42,283 nt of DNA from contig PEYJ01000029.1 in NCBI GenBank assembly GCA_002774425.1, forward strand, positions 1 to 42,283. Direction: 5' to 3'. The translations under genes and the position numbers were made by a program. The notes below the pieces were generated by a model. It searched no databases and was not told the DNA's origin. It saw nothing but the letters and a program-made list of their open reading frames with translations. This document shows positions 32,088-39,782 of this stretch, piece by piece. Each line of letters opens with the position of its first letter. Within the stretch, counting starts at the first letter, position 1. The DNA comes from Parcubacteria group bacterium CG08_land_8_20_14_0_20_48_21. GTDB taxonomy: Bacteria; Patescibacteriota; Patescibacteriia; UBA1544.

Positions 32088-33716
32088 ATGTCAAAAAAGA
32101 GAGTGTTTTTGAGGCGCGGTGGGATACGTATATTACCTATGTTCGTTGGTGCGGGGTTCGTGTGGGTTGGCATTTTCGGGCTATGGTGGTTTCAGTCTCG
32201 GCATGTGCCATCAAATTATAGCGGCATGTGGCACGGCATAGATGTCTTGCTATTTGGTTTGCTGACGCTGGTTGTATGGTATCAGATGGTGAGTGAAATG
32301 CTGACCTGGGAAGTCGCGCTGTTTATGAAAAAACCAAAGCATACCGCACCTCCTGGTGGGCTGAAAGTCGCGTTATGCACCACATTTGTTCCCGGAAAAG
32401 AACCCTATGACCTGCTTGAAACAACGCTCAAAAAAATGGCTGCGGTCGCGTATCCGCATGACACGTGGCTTTTGGATGAGGGTGATGACCCGTGCGCAAA
32501 AAAATTATGCAAGCGGTACGGGGTGCTGCACTATACGCGATGGGGCAAGTCGGAATATAATACCGAAGATGGCGCCTACAAAAAGAAAACCAAAGCAGGA
32601 AACTACAATGCATGGTTTACCGTACATGGTGCCGCATACGATATTGTGGCACAGCACGACGTTGATTTCATGCCGAGACAAATGTACCTTCACCGGATAC
32701 TCGGCTATTTTAAGGACCCCGATATCGCGTTTGTCGGAACTCCGCAACTCTACGGGAATGAAGAAGATTCCTGGATTGCCAAAGGTGCCGCAGAACAGGC
32801 ATACGGATTTTACGGTCCTACGCAGAAAGGTCTCTTCGGGCATGACATGCAATTATTTATTGGCGCAAACCATGCGATACGCGTTGCGGCGCACAATGAT
32901 ATTACGGGCTACTCGGGACACATTGTGGAAGACCATTTGACCGGCATGAGAATCTACGCCAATCGCTGGAAGAGTGTCTATGTGCCGGAGGCGCTTTTGA
33001 TAGGTGAAGGTCCCGCAACGTGGGATGCGTACTTCAGCCAGCAGATGCGCTGGGCATTTGGGCTCATGGACATACTCTTTCGGCACAGTCCGAAACTCAT
33101 TCCCCGAATGCGCGCACACCACGGACTGCATTACTTTTTGTTGCAGCACTACTATTTCTATGGCATGGTGCAAGCGATCGGGTTGTTGCTACTTTCCCTT
33201 TATTTCTTTTTTGGCATGCAATCTACCTCCATGGAAGGGTACACGTGGCTTCTCTTCTATTCGGTATTTCTCATACTACAAATTGTTATTTTTCTTTGGC
33301 TGCAGCGTTATTACATCAGGCCGCAGCACGAGTCCGGATTTCACCTTCGCGGGAAATTGCTGAATGTGGCAGTTTGGCCGGTGTATATGGTGGCGTTTTT
33401 CGGGGCGTTGGTCGGCAAGAAATTGCCCTATCGCGTAACACCCAAAGGATCGGCGCAAGCCATGGATACTCCTCCCGCCCTTTCACTTTTTATTCCGCAC
33501 CTGCTTCTCGGCCCTATAAGTTTTGTAGGCAGCATGGTTGGATACGTCAAGGGTAATGCCGCGCCGCAACTCATGTTTTGGGCAATGCTCAATACGGTAT
33601 GCATGTACGGTTTTGTTTTGCTTGCTGCGTATACTACCGTCAAACATACCATACAAAAACGCAACAAGAAGCATCTTACGGAAACCGTTTTGCACTACAA
33701 AGAAGAAGCTCCGTAG
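32088..33716 (+). CDS. Cellulose-synthase-like processive glycosyltransferase (GT2)
   Basis: The 542-residue membrane enzyme has two N-terminal helices (about 13-35 and 50-70) and a cytoplasmic GT-A domain. Its motifs are the first acidic site LLDEGDD (D130, D133, D134), the metal-binding DVD (D191, D193), catalytic EDH (E281, D282) and QQMRW (Q318, R321, W322), all diagnostic of processive GT2 enzymes such as BcsA and hyaluronan synthase. Four or five C-terminal helices (about 345-375, 385-405, 430-455, 485-530) would form a translocation channel. No PilZ domain is visible. It likely makes and exports a surface polysaccharide. ATG 32088 is preferred over the in-frame TTG at 32058. Confidence 0.9.
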   Translation: MSKKRVFLRRGGIRILPMFVGAGFVWVGIFGLWWFQSRHVPSNYSGMWHGIDVLLFGLLTLVVWYQMVSEMLTWEVALFMKKPKHTAPPGGLKVALCTTFVPGKEPYDLLETTLKKMAAVAYPHDTWLLDEGDDPCAKKLCKRYGVLHYTRWGKSEYNTEDGAYKKKTKAGNYNAWFTVHGAAYDIVAQHDVDFMPRQMYLHRILGYFKDPDIAFVGTPQLYGNEEDSWIAKGAAEQAYGFYGPTQKGLFGHDMQLFIGANHAIRVAAHNDITGYSGHIVEDHLTGMRIYANRWKSVYVPEALLIGEGPATWDAYFSQQMRWAFGLMDILFRHSPKLIPRMRAHHGLHYFLLQHYYFYGMVQAIGLLLLSLYFFFGMQSTSMEGYTWLLFYSVFLILQIVIFLWLQRYYIRPQHESGFHLRGKLLNVAVWPVYMVAFFGALVGKKLPYRVTPKGSAQAMDTPPALSLFIPHLLLGPISFVGSMVGYVKGNAAPQLMFWAMLNTVCMYGFVLLAAYTTVKHTIQKRNKKHLTETVLHYKEEAP

Positions 33717-33730
33717 GAGGAGCTTCTTCT
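33701..33730. terminator. Hairpin around the glycosyltransferase stop codon
   Basis: AGAAGAAGCTCC (33701-33712) and GGAGCTTCTTCT (33719-33730) form a 12-bp perfect stem with the TAG stop in the loop. No T tract follows. It lies between convergent genes and may end or stabilise both mRNAs. Confidence 0.6.
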
Positions 33731-33761
33731 CATGTTCACGGTATTGCTTGTGGGTGTGTGG

Positions 33762-34640
33762 TTACTCAACATTAATGGCAGCATCTACGGTTGTTTCAGT
33801 ATTTACCGCAAGGGACGTGACGAGCGTTTTGAGCACCAAACCGAATCTTGCCGCCGTGGAGAGTTCAGCGGATGTTTCTGCGGACGTAACCGCATCTGCA
33901 ACCGCTGCATGTAATGCTGTCTCATTGAGTTCGGCATCAACTTTATACAAAAATCGGTACCAAGGGAAGCGCACCTTCACCTGCTGCGGCATGCGCCCGC
34001 GTATCCCGTCGCCAAACGTAACTTCAGTTTCACTCTTGATGGTTGTGGCGAACATACCTAAGAACTTCGCGGGTACTTTATAGGAAATATGTTCGCTGTC
34101 CGTATCGGCTTCAACTGATGCGACTTTCGGATCGCGCAGCAGAATCCCGGTGGCAAAATTTTCCAAATCCTGCTCCGATTGGAGTTGCGCATGCGCTTTT
34201 ACCGTTTGCATAAACGCCGCTTTCTTTTCCGCGTCCCATCCGCGTACGAGTACCGCGCTTACCGCAACATTGTTGCCGGATGACAGAAAACCGTTAGGGG
34301 TAGTGGTAGCGGTTTCAGTATCCTTGCCCGCGCGATCCTGCGCGTTAGCGCGCATTTCTCTACCCGCGCCACCACGGTCATTATCGGTATCTTCCTCATC
34401 ATATTCCGTCGCACCATCATCGGATGCGGAAGCACCTATTTCCAGAGCCTCGGTTGCATAAATGGCAGGTTTGTCATATTTTTCGTACAGATCAGCCGTG
34501 GCCGTGGCATTGATTGCAGCTTCCATGACCTCCGTTTGTACGCCAACAGTAAGCTGCGCGTTGCCTTGCCGCGCAGCCTGCGCGCTTGCAACAAAGGGGA
34601 AAATAACCATGAGGAGAAAAGACACAAGAGTAGCCTGCAT
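33762..34640 (-). CDS. Secreted hypothetical protein, Ala/acid-rich
   Basis: The 292-residue protein has a clear signal peptide (LVSFLLMVIFPFVASAQA, cleavage near residue 20). A low-complexity acidic stretch follows (about 70-115, DDGATEYDEEDTDNDRGG). A folded-looking region (about 120-245) contains VAVSAVLVRGWDAEKK and WYRFLYKVDAELNE. The end is alanine- and threonine-rich. I know no family with a function. No good ribosome binding site precedes the ATG. Its convergent neighbour is the surface glycosyltransferase, so an envelope role is plausible but not shown. Confidence 0.7.
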   Translation of the reverse strand: MQATLVSFLLMVIFPFVASAQAARQGNAQLTVGVQTEVMEAAINATATADLYEKYDKPAIYATEALEIGASASDDGATEYDEEDTDNDRGGAGREMRANAQDRAGKDTETATTTPNGFLSSGNNVAVSAVLVRGWDAEKKAAFMQTVKAHAQLQSEQDLENFATGILLRDPKVASVEADTDSEHISYKVPAKFLGMFATTIKSETEVTFGDGIRGRMPQQVKVRFPWYRFLYKVDAELNETALHAAVADAVTSAETSAELSTAARFGLVLKTLVTSLAVNTETTVDAAINVE

Positions 34641-34724
34641 AGAAAAGTTCGTATGTAAGATAAATATAATGTAGGTAGTGCGATAGGTACATGGCTATTA
34701 TGCGGAAAAAAGTTACAACCTGAT

Positions 34725-34767
34725 CCATCCTACAGATGTGCATTGGACATCGGCAGGATGGTTTTTT
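34725..34767 (+). terminator. Strong plus-strand terminator without an assigned gene
   Basis: CCATCCT (34725-34731) pairs with AGGATGG (34755-34761), an inner GATGT/ACATC stem stacks above a symmetric internal loop, and TTTTTT follows. No plus-strand gene ends here; a TATAAT at 34665-34670 could start an RNA of about 90 nt that ends at this hairpin. It may also shield the tRNA-Asn promoter. Confidence 0.75.
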
Positions 34768-34923
34768 GAGGGTAGAAAACCTTGTAAAAACCTGTCTGTT
34801 CCAGTATAAAACTGGAAACGATAACTCACCATACCGTACTATTGTCAAATATATGGCGTTCGTTTGGTATTGTGGTTGTGGGTGCGGCGTGGTTTTACCG
34901 ATATACTAGGTCAAGAAAACCGG

Positions 34924-34952
34924 TTGACATACCTATCGTGCTACGCTACACT
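34924..34952 (+). promoter_or_regulatory. tRNA-Asn promoter
   Basis: A perfect TTGACA (34924-34929), a 17-bp spacer and TACACT (34947-34952), about 27 bp before the tRNA. Confidence 0.75.
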
Positions 34953-34979
34953 ATTTTTGTTCTTTTCATAAAGAAATAT

Positions 34980-35054
34980 TCCGGGGTAGCTCAGCGGTAG
35001 AGCAGTTGACTGTTAATCAATTGGTCGTGGGTTCGAATCCCACCCCCGGAGCCA
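34980..35054 (+). tRNA. tRNA-Asn (GTT), integration target
   Basis: Acceptor TCCGGGG/CCCCGGA, D-arm GCTC...GAGC, anticodon stem with loop CTGTTAA (anticodon GTT), T-arm GTGGG/CCCAC with TTCGAAT, discriminator G and encoded CCA (35052-35054). The serine recombinase gene on the opposite strand ends inside it, so its 3' half is probably the attachment core. Confidence 0.95.
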
Positions 35055-36656
35055 TATGGGATGAGCAGAGCCAAAAGCTCTGCTTTTCTCTTTATTTACG
35101 GGCTTATTCAGATGTTCGAATATTTTATTTTGGTCTATTTTCTCTCCCATAAGCTCGCCGACTCGGTCAAAGATGATTTTAAACGCTTTGTGAAGGGAAA
35201 CCTCGACTTTTTTGCCGTTTAGCGTAGTGTTCGAAAAAATCAGGGACAAAAGTAGTTTTTTATCGTCCACCATCTCCACTTTGTTCCGGTTGATGTAAAT
35301 TTTCCATGCTTGCTTGGCCACTTGGAGGACCGTCACGCCCATTTCGAAGTATTTCAGGTTGGCATCCTTGTGCTTGTTGAGGTTGTCCAGTATCTGCTCC
35401 TGCTCAATTTTGTATTGCTCAAATTTCTTTTTATAAAAATCCTCGCTGATTTTCTCGTCGATCTTGTTATCGTATATCTTGTCCAGCCGTTGCGTGGCCA
35501 CTTCATACCGGCGGTTGAGCTCGGCCGTTGATTTGTTGCGGAATTCTATTTCCTCGCTATGGCTTTCCTTGAGAGCTTCCTGGACCCAGGAGAGCATACT
35601 TTCCACGGCCTGTTCGCCTTTGGGGTTCAGCGAGTTCATGGTTTCTATCAGTTGTGTGTCCAAGACTTCCTGCCGGACAAACTCCCTTTGTTGGCAGTTT
35701 TTATAATGGTTGCAGTGGCCGTACCAGTGGCCTCGTTGTATTTCCCATGTTATCCGGCCTTTGCATTCGTTACAGCGGAAGACGTTTTTAAAGAGCGGAT
35801 TATGCTTGAAATATCTCGGCGTGCCGTTGGTATGCATGATTTCCTGGCACCGGTCATATAGCTCTTTGGTGATGAGCGGTTCGTGTTCACCTTTGGTCAG
35901 CCGGCCGTCCCAGCGGTTCGTGCCGAAGTAGAACGGATCGCCGAGAAGTTGATGGACTCTTGAATGGCTTACTTTATTTCCTCCACGGGACCGCAAGCCT
36001 TCAGCATAGATGACTTCGGACAGTTTTTTGGTTGAGTAGCGGTTAGTGGCGTATAAGTCAAACATTTTTTTAATGAGCGGCGACTTGTCCGGATCAATCA
36101 CATGGATTTTATGTCCTTTTTCGCCAATGGTTTTATATCCAAGCGGCGGTTTGGCCGGAAGCCAGCCTTGGGACAGTTTTTCTTTTTGTCCTTTCCTGAC
36201 GTTTTCAGAAAGCAGTCGGATATAATACTCGGCTGTGGCGACTTTAACTCGCCACATAAACCATTCGTGCGACTTGGAGTCTTTGTGAAGAGTACAGCCT
36301 TCTTTCACCAGATGAATGGTATGTTTTTCATCGGCCAGTATCCATTCGTCGATCACCGGCACATCCGCGAAGTTACGGGTCAGACGATCGGTTGTTTCCA
36401 CGAAGACCGTGTTGATCTTGGTTTTGGTTACATATTCCAGCATCTCATGGAATATTTTTCGCTGGATTTTTCCGGCGGCCGATTCCTGAATAGCAAAAAC
36501 CTTCGTGAGCTCAAAGCCGTTCCGGTCGGCATAGTCATGAAGGAGTTTTTCTTGAGCCGGCAAAGAGTAGCCGGAGTCCTCTTGATCCTTTGAGGAGACA
36601 CGGGCGTATCCCACGGCTCGCATTGATTCATTTTCGTTTTGCATTGTCATAGTCAT
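35013..36656 (-). CDS. Large serine recombinase (integrase) overlapping tRNA-Asn
   Basis: The 547-residue protein has the resolvase catalytic domain with GYARVSS (nucleophile S21), LPAQEKLLHDYA and the ETTDRLTRNF active-site helix. A Recombinase domain follows (about 160-270, GWLPAKPPLGYK and RVHQLLGDPFYFG), then a zinc ribbon (FRCNECKG then CNHYKNC), a coiled coil and a C-terminal DNA-binding part. This is the architecture of phage-type large serine integrases. ATG 36656 is preferred; an upstream in-frame start at 36701 lacks family sequence. The last residues (WLRGWDSNPRPID) are encoded by the strand opposite the 3' half of tRNA-Asn, the mark of an element inserted with its integrase next to the attachment site. 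Confidence 0.92.
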   Translation of the reverse strand: MTMTMQNENESMRAVGYARVSSKDQEDSGYSLPAQEKLLHDYADRNGFELTKVFAIQESAAGKIQRKIFHEMLEYVTKTKINTVFVETTDRLTRNFADVPVIDEWILADEKHTIHLVKEGCTLHKDSKSHEWFMWRVKVATAEYYIRLLSENVRKGQKEKLSQGWLPAKPPLGYKTIGEKGHKIHVIDPDKSPLIKKMFDLYATNRYSTKKLSEVIYAEGLRSRGGNKVSHSRVHQLLGDPFYFGTNRWDGRLTKGEHEPLITKELYDRCQEIMHTNGTPRYFKHNPLFKNVFRCNECKGRITWEIQRGHWYGHCNHYKNCQQREFVRQEVLDTQLIETMNSLNPKGEQAVESMLSWVQEALKESHSEEIEFRNKSTAELNRRYEVATQRLDKIYDNKIDEKISEDFYKKKFEQYKIEQEQILDNLNKHKDANLKYFEMGVTVLQVAKQAWKIYINRNKVEMVDDKKLLLSLIFSNTTLNGKKVEVSLHKAFKIIFDRVGELMGEKIDQNKIFEHLNKPVNKEKSRAFGSAHPIWLRGWDSNPRPID

Positions 36657-36802
36657 TTTTTTGTTAATAATTATTTGTTCGAATGCGACCTTTGGTACCA
36701 AGACACACCATACGCTAATTTTTAGAACAAGCTAAGCTCGAGTTGCCCACATGCTTGGATTTTTCTCAAAATGTTGTAATTTCCTGTAATTTGTTGCATT
36801 TA

Positions 36803-36933
36803 AGTGTATTTATCCTTGTGTAAATTTTTACCAGATTTGTTGGCTTATGTTGGGTTTTGCCGGGTTTTAGTGTATTTATTTTTGTTCGATTCATTGCCGT
36901 TTACTGCTGATTGTTGCCGTTAAGTGTATTTAT
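36803..36933. repeat. Three iterated AGTGTATTTAT repeats
   Basis: The 11-mer occurs at 36803-36813, 36869-36879 and 36923-36933 in one orientation, spaced 66 and 54 bp apart, with similar surroundings (TTGC and TTAA or TTTT before it). The gap 36657-36900 otherwise holds no convincing gene. They may be binding sites for the recombinase, an excision factor or a replication protein. Confidence 0.6.
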
Positions 36934-37146
36934 CATTTCCTGTTTTTCCTGAAGTTTCCGGATCAGAATTTGATCCTCGGCATATCGGCTATAAGCTTCT
37001 CTTAAGAATCCTTTCGCTCTGAACCACGACTTGACTGTATCGAGAGTCACTCCCACTTCACTGGCGATTTTCTCATAAGGGACACTAAGCCACCGCATCT
37101 CGATTGCTCGTTTGTGCCACGGTCTTAAGTAAGTGAGCTTGGGCAT
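36901..37146 (-). CDS. Small helix-turn-helix protein
   Basis: The 81-residue protein has a clear helix-turn-helix, PYEKIASEVGVTLDTVKSWF (about 23-42), in the style of homeodomain-like, sigma-region-4 or phage terminase small subunit DNA-binding modules. A C-terminal charged helix (EDQILIRKLQEKQEMI) may dimerise. It starts one base after the stop of the preceding gene and lies upstream of the recombinase on the same strand, so a recombination directionality factor or element regulator is a reasonable guess. Its 3' end contains the third copy of the AGTGTATTTAT repeat. Confidence 0.65.
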   Translation of the reverse strand: MPKLTYLRPWHKRAIEMRWLSVPYEKIASEVGVTLDTVKSWFRAKGFLREAYSRYAEDQILIRKLQEKQEMINTLNGNNQQ

Positions 37147-37147
37147 A

Positions 37148-37708
37148 TTACTTGATGGACATCTTGCGAAGTAATTCCGCTCTGGCTTCGGCGATGCTTT
37201 TTAATTTCTCGGACCGGCCGTTAACTTCTTTATAATTTTCTTTAATTTCTTTTAAATCCTTAACTTCTATATCATCGCCGTCCCATGCGGTCTGCTTGTC
37301 ATGCCGTCCGGTTTTACATGCTGATTGGTTTCCACCCTGCGTCAGATGTAGGACGGAGAGCAAGGTAATACTCCGGGGCTTGAACTTGGCATCTTCGCCC
37401 CGGGTTTTTGTGATTGCGATAAAACTCCACTCCTCGAGCTTGGCCAAACACTTCTTAATCGTTCGCCAGTCTTTTAAGCCGGAATAAATTAGAAGCGTTT
37501 TATTTGATGCTTCTACGGTCTGGCTTGCTTTGTTGGAGGCGATCTCGGTCAAGGCACAGTACACATTGCATAAGTTGCGAAACGCATCCACGCCGATGTG
37601 CTTATCAAGCCATTGCTGTCGCATGTATCGCAAAGCCGGCTTATCCTGATAAGCAAATGGAGCTTCGCGGTAATCCCTGACTTTATGATTTTTATTTTGC
37701 TGGTTCAT
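37148..37708 (-). CDS. Element protein, possible winged-helix replication-type factor
   Basis: The 186-residue protein is not a family I can name. The central region (about 40-120: NLCNVYCALTEIASNKAS, then KTLLIYSGLKDWRTIKKCLAKLEEWSFI) looks like a winged helix in which a recognition helix precedes a beta wing, as in DnaD-, RepA- or phage-replication proteins. The C-terminal part is charged and low in complexity. Its ATG overlaps the end of the upstream small gene by 17 bp, and it is followed by the helix-turn-helix gene after one base, so this is a compact operon. Confidence 0.55.
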   Translation of the reverse strand: MNQQNKNHKVRDYREAPFAYQDKPALRYMRQQWLDKHIGVDAFRNLCNVYCALTEIASNKASQTVEASNKTLLIYSGLKDWRTIKKCLAKLEEWSFIAITKTRGEDAKFKPRSITLLSVLHLTQGGNQSACKTGRHDKQTAWDGDDIEVKDLKEIKENYKEVNGRSEKLKSIAEARAELLRKMSIK

Positions 37709-37892
37709 TGTCGTATGGCACTAAGAGCTCACGGCCGCTTGTGATATCCTCGCAATAAAAACGCATCAGAGCGTCGTAATAGCCCACGAGGTTGAAAGCG
37801 ATATCATGCAAGTCCTGGTCATTCACTTCTTGGCCAAAGTCTTTTTTAAGAATCGCGCGGAGCTTTTCCAGCGTTTCCGGTTTTAATTTCAC
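37692..37892 (-). CDS. Small hypothetical element protein, GTG start
   Basis: A 66-residue protein starting at GTG 37892, five bases after the stop of the DUF5659 gene. It reads KLKPETLEKLRAILKKDFG at the start, then DQDLHDIAFNLVGYYDALMRF. Two amphipathic helices are likely. The GTG is preferred because codons further upstream lie inside the preceding gene in another frame. Short proteins of this look occur in mobile elements of candidate-phyla bacteria; the function is unknown. Confidence 0.6.
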   Translation of the reverse strand: MKLKPETLEKLRAILKKDFGQEVNDQDLHDIAFNLVGYYDALMRFYCEDITSGRELLVPYDNEPAK

Positions 37893-37897
37893 AGGTC

Positions 37898-38140
37898 TTA
37901 GTCCTCGGCATAAATCCGCACTTTGACCTGTTTGAGCTCGTTGAAGAACGCCTGCGGCTCGACTTGAAGCTCGCGGCTCCAATATCGCTTCACCAGAGAA
38001 TCCAAGTCCGGGCTCTTGCCGAAGCAAAAGAGCACCTTGCGCGGATTTCCCCGATCCACGACCTCAAGAGAATCAGGAATAAATAATAAAAGCGCCGCGA
38101 CCAATGCCAGATCGGCGGTTTTGTAATAATTGTTTTCCAT
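37898..38140 (-). CDS. DUF5659 domain protein
   Basis: The 80-residue protein fits the DUF5659 pattern: an opening YKTADLALVAALL helix, a middle DRGNPRKVLFCF strand pair, an SLVKRYWSRELQVEP segment and a final FNELKQVKVRIY. The family is common on mobile elements and has no known activity. It is the first gene of the minus-strand cluster that ends with the recombinase. Confidence 0.75.
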   Translation of the reverse strand: MENNYYKTADLALVAALLLFIPDSLEVVDRGNPRKVLFCFGKSPDLDSLVKRYWSRELQVEPQAFFNELKQVKVRIYAED

Positions 38141-38243
38141 ATTGTGGCATTTTCATCGTCATTAATTTTTTCCTCTCACACGTATTAATTATTGCAATCG
38201 GGCCGCTATGCCTTAAATAGTCCGCAAAGAAATTTTTGCAAAC

Positions 38244-38266
38244 AAAAAACGCCTGTTCTGCAGGCG
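38244..38266 (-). terminator. Terminator of the regulator-like gene
   Basis: On the minus strand CGCCTG (38266-38261) pairs with CAGGCG (38255-38250) around a five-base loop, then TTTTTTG. Confidence 0.8.
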
Positions 38267-38306
38267 CATCACCAAGGTTATTAACACTACTTGAGGAATA
38301 CGAGCG

Positions 38307-38987
38307 TCACCGCAAGAAAATTCTGTACTTCGGATTGATCCGGTAACCGTCGGTTCGACGGCCTTCGATGAGTCTTGTGATTTTCAAATCATTCTTTGCC
38401 TTGGCATTAATTTTCATAATGGCCGAACGGACAGAGTAATCACTCCCGGCGTTCGTAGCCATACAGATATCCGGTGTCGGCTGATAAGTTTTGCCGATCA
38501 GATATTTTACGATCCGATGACGCAGATCCTCTTTGCCCATTGGATAACAGTATTTGTTTTTGGGATCGCGGTATAAATCAGCCTCGGCCGATAAATGAAG
38601 AATGGTCTGTTTTAACTCCGGCTTGGTTTTTCCTTGGGCAAAATATTCGGCAAAAGCGACAGCCGCCTCCCGGGTGAATGTTTTTATAAACTGCTGGTCA
38701 TATTCGGTCAGCCCCTCAAACTTGCTTGTCCGGCGTTCCAAGAGGGATCGGATGCTTTTCACTTCGAGTTTAGTTTCGATGAGCTCCTTGGTCAGCGTAC
38801 CGATTGCCGGCCGGTTTGTCCTTATAATTTTTTCACTATCGGCAATACCGGCAGTTTTCATTGAAGACCGAAGTATCTTTTCAGTCGTGGCAATCGAAAG
38901 CCGGTACGTCGTGATCTTTGCGACATTTTTCCGGATATTGAATTTGTATCTGGTGGCCAGCGTGGCCTTTTTCATTTTCATAATCAT
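38307..38987 (-). CDS. Unknown protein with a possible winged-helix C-terminus
   Basis: The 226-residue protein is basic and mostly helical. The N-terminal third has MKKATLATRYKFNIRK and a helix TLTKELIETKLEVKSIRSLL. The C-terminus, RLIEGRRTDGYRINPKYRI, resembles the wing of OmpR-type winged helices (GRGYRL-like). I cannot name a family. ATG 38987 is chosen since an in-frame ATG at 39035 lies inside an inverted repeat that more likely serves as promoter or operator; ATGs at 38981 and 38975 are also possible. It is divergent from the AbiE operon and has its own terminator, so it may be a regulator acting on the shared control region. Confidence 0.55.
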   Translation of the reverse strand: MIMKMKKATLATRYKFNIRKNVAKITTYRLSIATTEKILRSSMKTAGIADSEKIIRTNRPAIGTLTKELIETKLEVKSIRSLLERRTSKFEGLTEYDQQFIKTFTREAAVAFAEYFAQGKTKPELKQTILHLSAEADLYRDPKNKYCYPMGKEDLRHRIVKYLIGKTYQPTPDICMATNAGSDYSVRSAIMKINAKAKNDLKITRLIEGRRTDGYRINPKYRIFLR

Positions 38988-39011
38988 TTTTAAACTGGTC
39001 AGAATATCCCG

Positions 39012-39046
39012 ATTTTGTCCACTATAGTGATTCAACTGGACAAAAT
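39012..39046. promoter_or_regulatory. Operator-like inverted repeat 1
   Basis: ATTTTGTCC (39012-39020) and GGACAAAAT (39038-39046) are perfect complements 17 bp apart. Inside lies the palindrome CACTATAGTG (39020-39029), whose TATAGT can serve as a minus-strand -10 for the gene starting at 38987. Confidence 0.6.
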
Positions 39047-39084
39047 TAGTGAATCAGATCCATTTTATGCCTCCCATTCACTAA
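39046..39084. promoter_or_regulatory. Operator-like inverted repeat 2
   Basis: TTAGTGAAT (39046-39054) and ATTCACTAA (39076-39084) are perfect complements 21 bp apart, directly adjoining repeat 1. A related half site, AGTGATTC, is at 39026-39033. Confidence 0.6.
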
Positions 39085-39115
39085 AGTTAAGCACATTTAC
39101 TTATCCCTCCAGCAC

Positions 39116-39144
39116 TTGCGCTTATTTGCATTATAGCATAAAAT
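39116..39144 (+). promoter_or_regulatory. Promoter of the AbiE defence operon
   Basis: TTGCGC (39116-39121), a 17-bp spacer and TAAAAT (39139-39144), about 36 bp before the AbiEi ATG. It is flanked by TTACTTA (39097-39103) and TAAGTAA (39153-39159), a third inverted repeat. Confidence 0.55.
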
Positions 39145-39186
39145 AGATACTGTAAGTAAGGTTTAAACTAACATACAGACTATATT

Positions 39187-39777
39187 ATGGAAAAAGGCGA
39201 TTATATCTCAACAATTTTGCGATCAAAACAAACGGTTTTATCGGCCAAAGACATAATGTTGCTTTGGAGCGAAGCCAGTTCTGATGCGGCCAGAGTAAGG
39301 ATCAACTACTACGCCAAAAGCGGAGCTCTTTATCGTATTCGCAGAGGTTTTTATGCCAAGGATAAAGATTACAACAAATTCGAGTTGGCGACCAAAATAT
39401 TTACGCCCTCCTATATCAGCTTTGAGACCGTCCTCGGTCAGGCCGGCATAACCTTTCAGCACTACAATCAAATATTTATCGCATCTTATACCAAGCGAGA
39501 AATCACTGCCGATGGTCAGACATATTCCTATAAGCGAATCAAAGATGCCATTCTCACTAATCCGGCCGGTATTGAGAGCAAGGATAATTATTCTATCGCA
39601 ACTCCCGAGCGCGCGTTTTTAGATGTGGTTTATTTAAACAAGGATTATCACTTTGACAATCTCGGTCCTTTGAATTGGGACAAAGTATTCGAGATACTTT
39701 CTATTTATGGCGGCAACAAACGCATGGAAAAAATGGTCAAGAAATATCGCGAAGCATTAAATACAGAGACAAAATAA
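39187..39777 (+). CDS. AbiEi-like antitoxin / transcriptional regulator
   Basis: The 196-residue protein matches the AbiEi family of type IV toxin-antitoxin antitoxins. It has an N-terminal winged helix (about 8-60: SKQTVLSAKDIMLLWS in part, then ARVRINYYAKSGALYRIRRGFY), with the typical GxLxRIRRGxY wing. The core (about 70-190) has SYISFETVLGQAGI and the conserved ATPERAFLDVVYL motif. AbiEi represses its own operon by binding inverted repeats and counters AbiEii by an indirect route. It is the first gene of a tight plus-strand operon, five bases from the toxin. No Shine-Dalgarno is evident. Confidence 0.85.
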   Translation: MEKGDYISTILRSKQTVLSAKDIMLLWSEASSDAARVRINYYAKSGALYRIRRGFYAKDKDYNKFELATKIFTPSYISFETVLGQAGITFQHYNQIFIASYTKREITADGQTYSYKRIKDAILTNPAGIESKDNYSIATPERAFLDVVYLNKDYHFDNLGPLNWDKVFEILSIYGGNKRMEKMVKKYREALNTETK

Positions 39778-39782
39778 ATTTT

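Noticed and set aside
36766-36894. 42-residue minus-strand frame starting MNRTKINTLK
   Set aside because: No ribosome binding site; its apparent internal repeat (INTLK) is simply the DNA repeat AGTGTATTTAT. Kept as a repeat finding instead.
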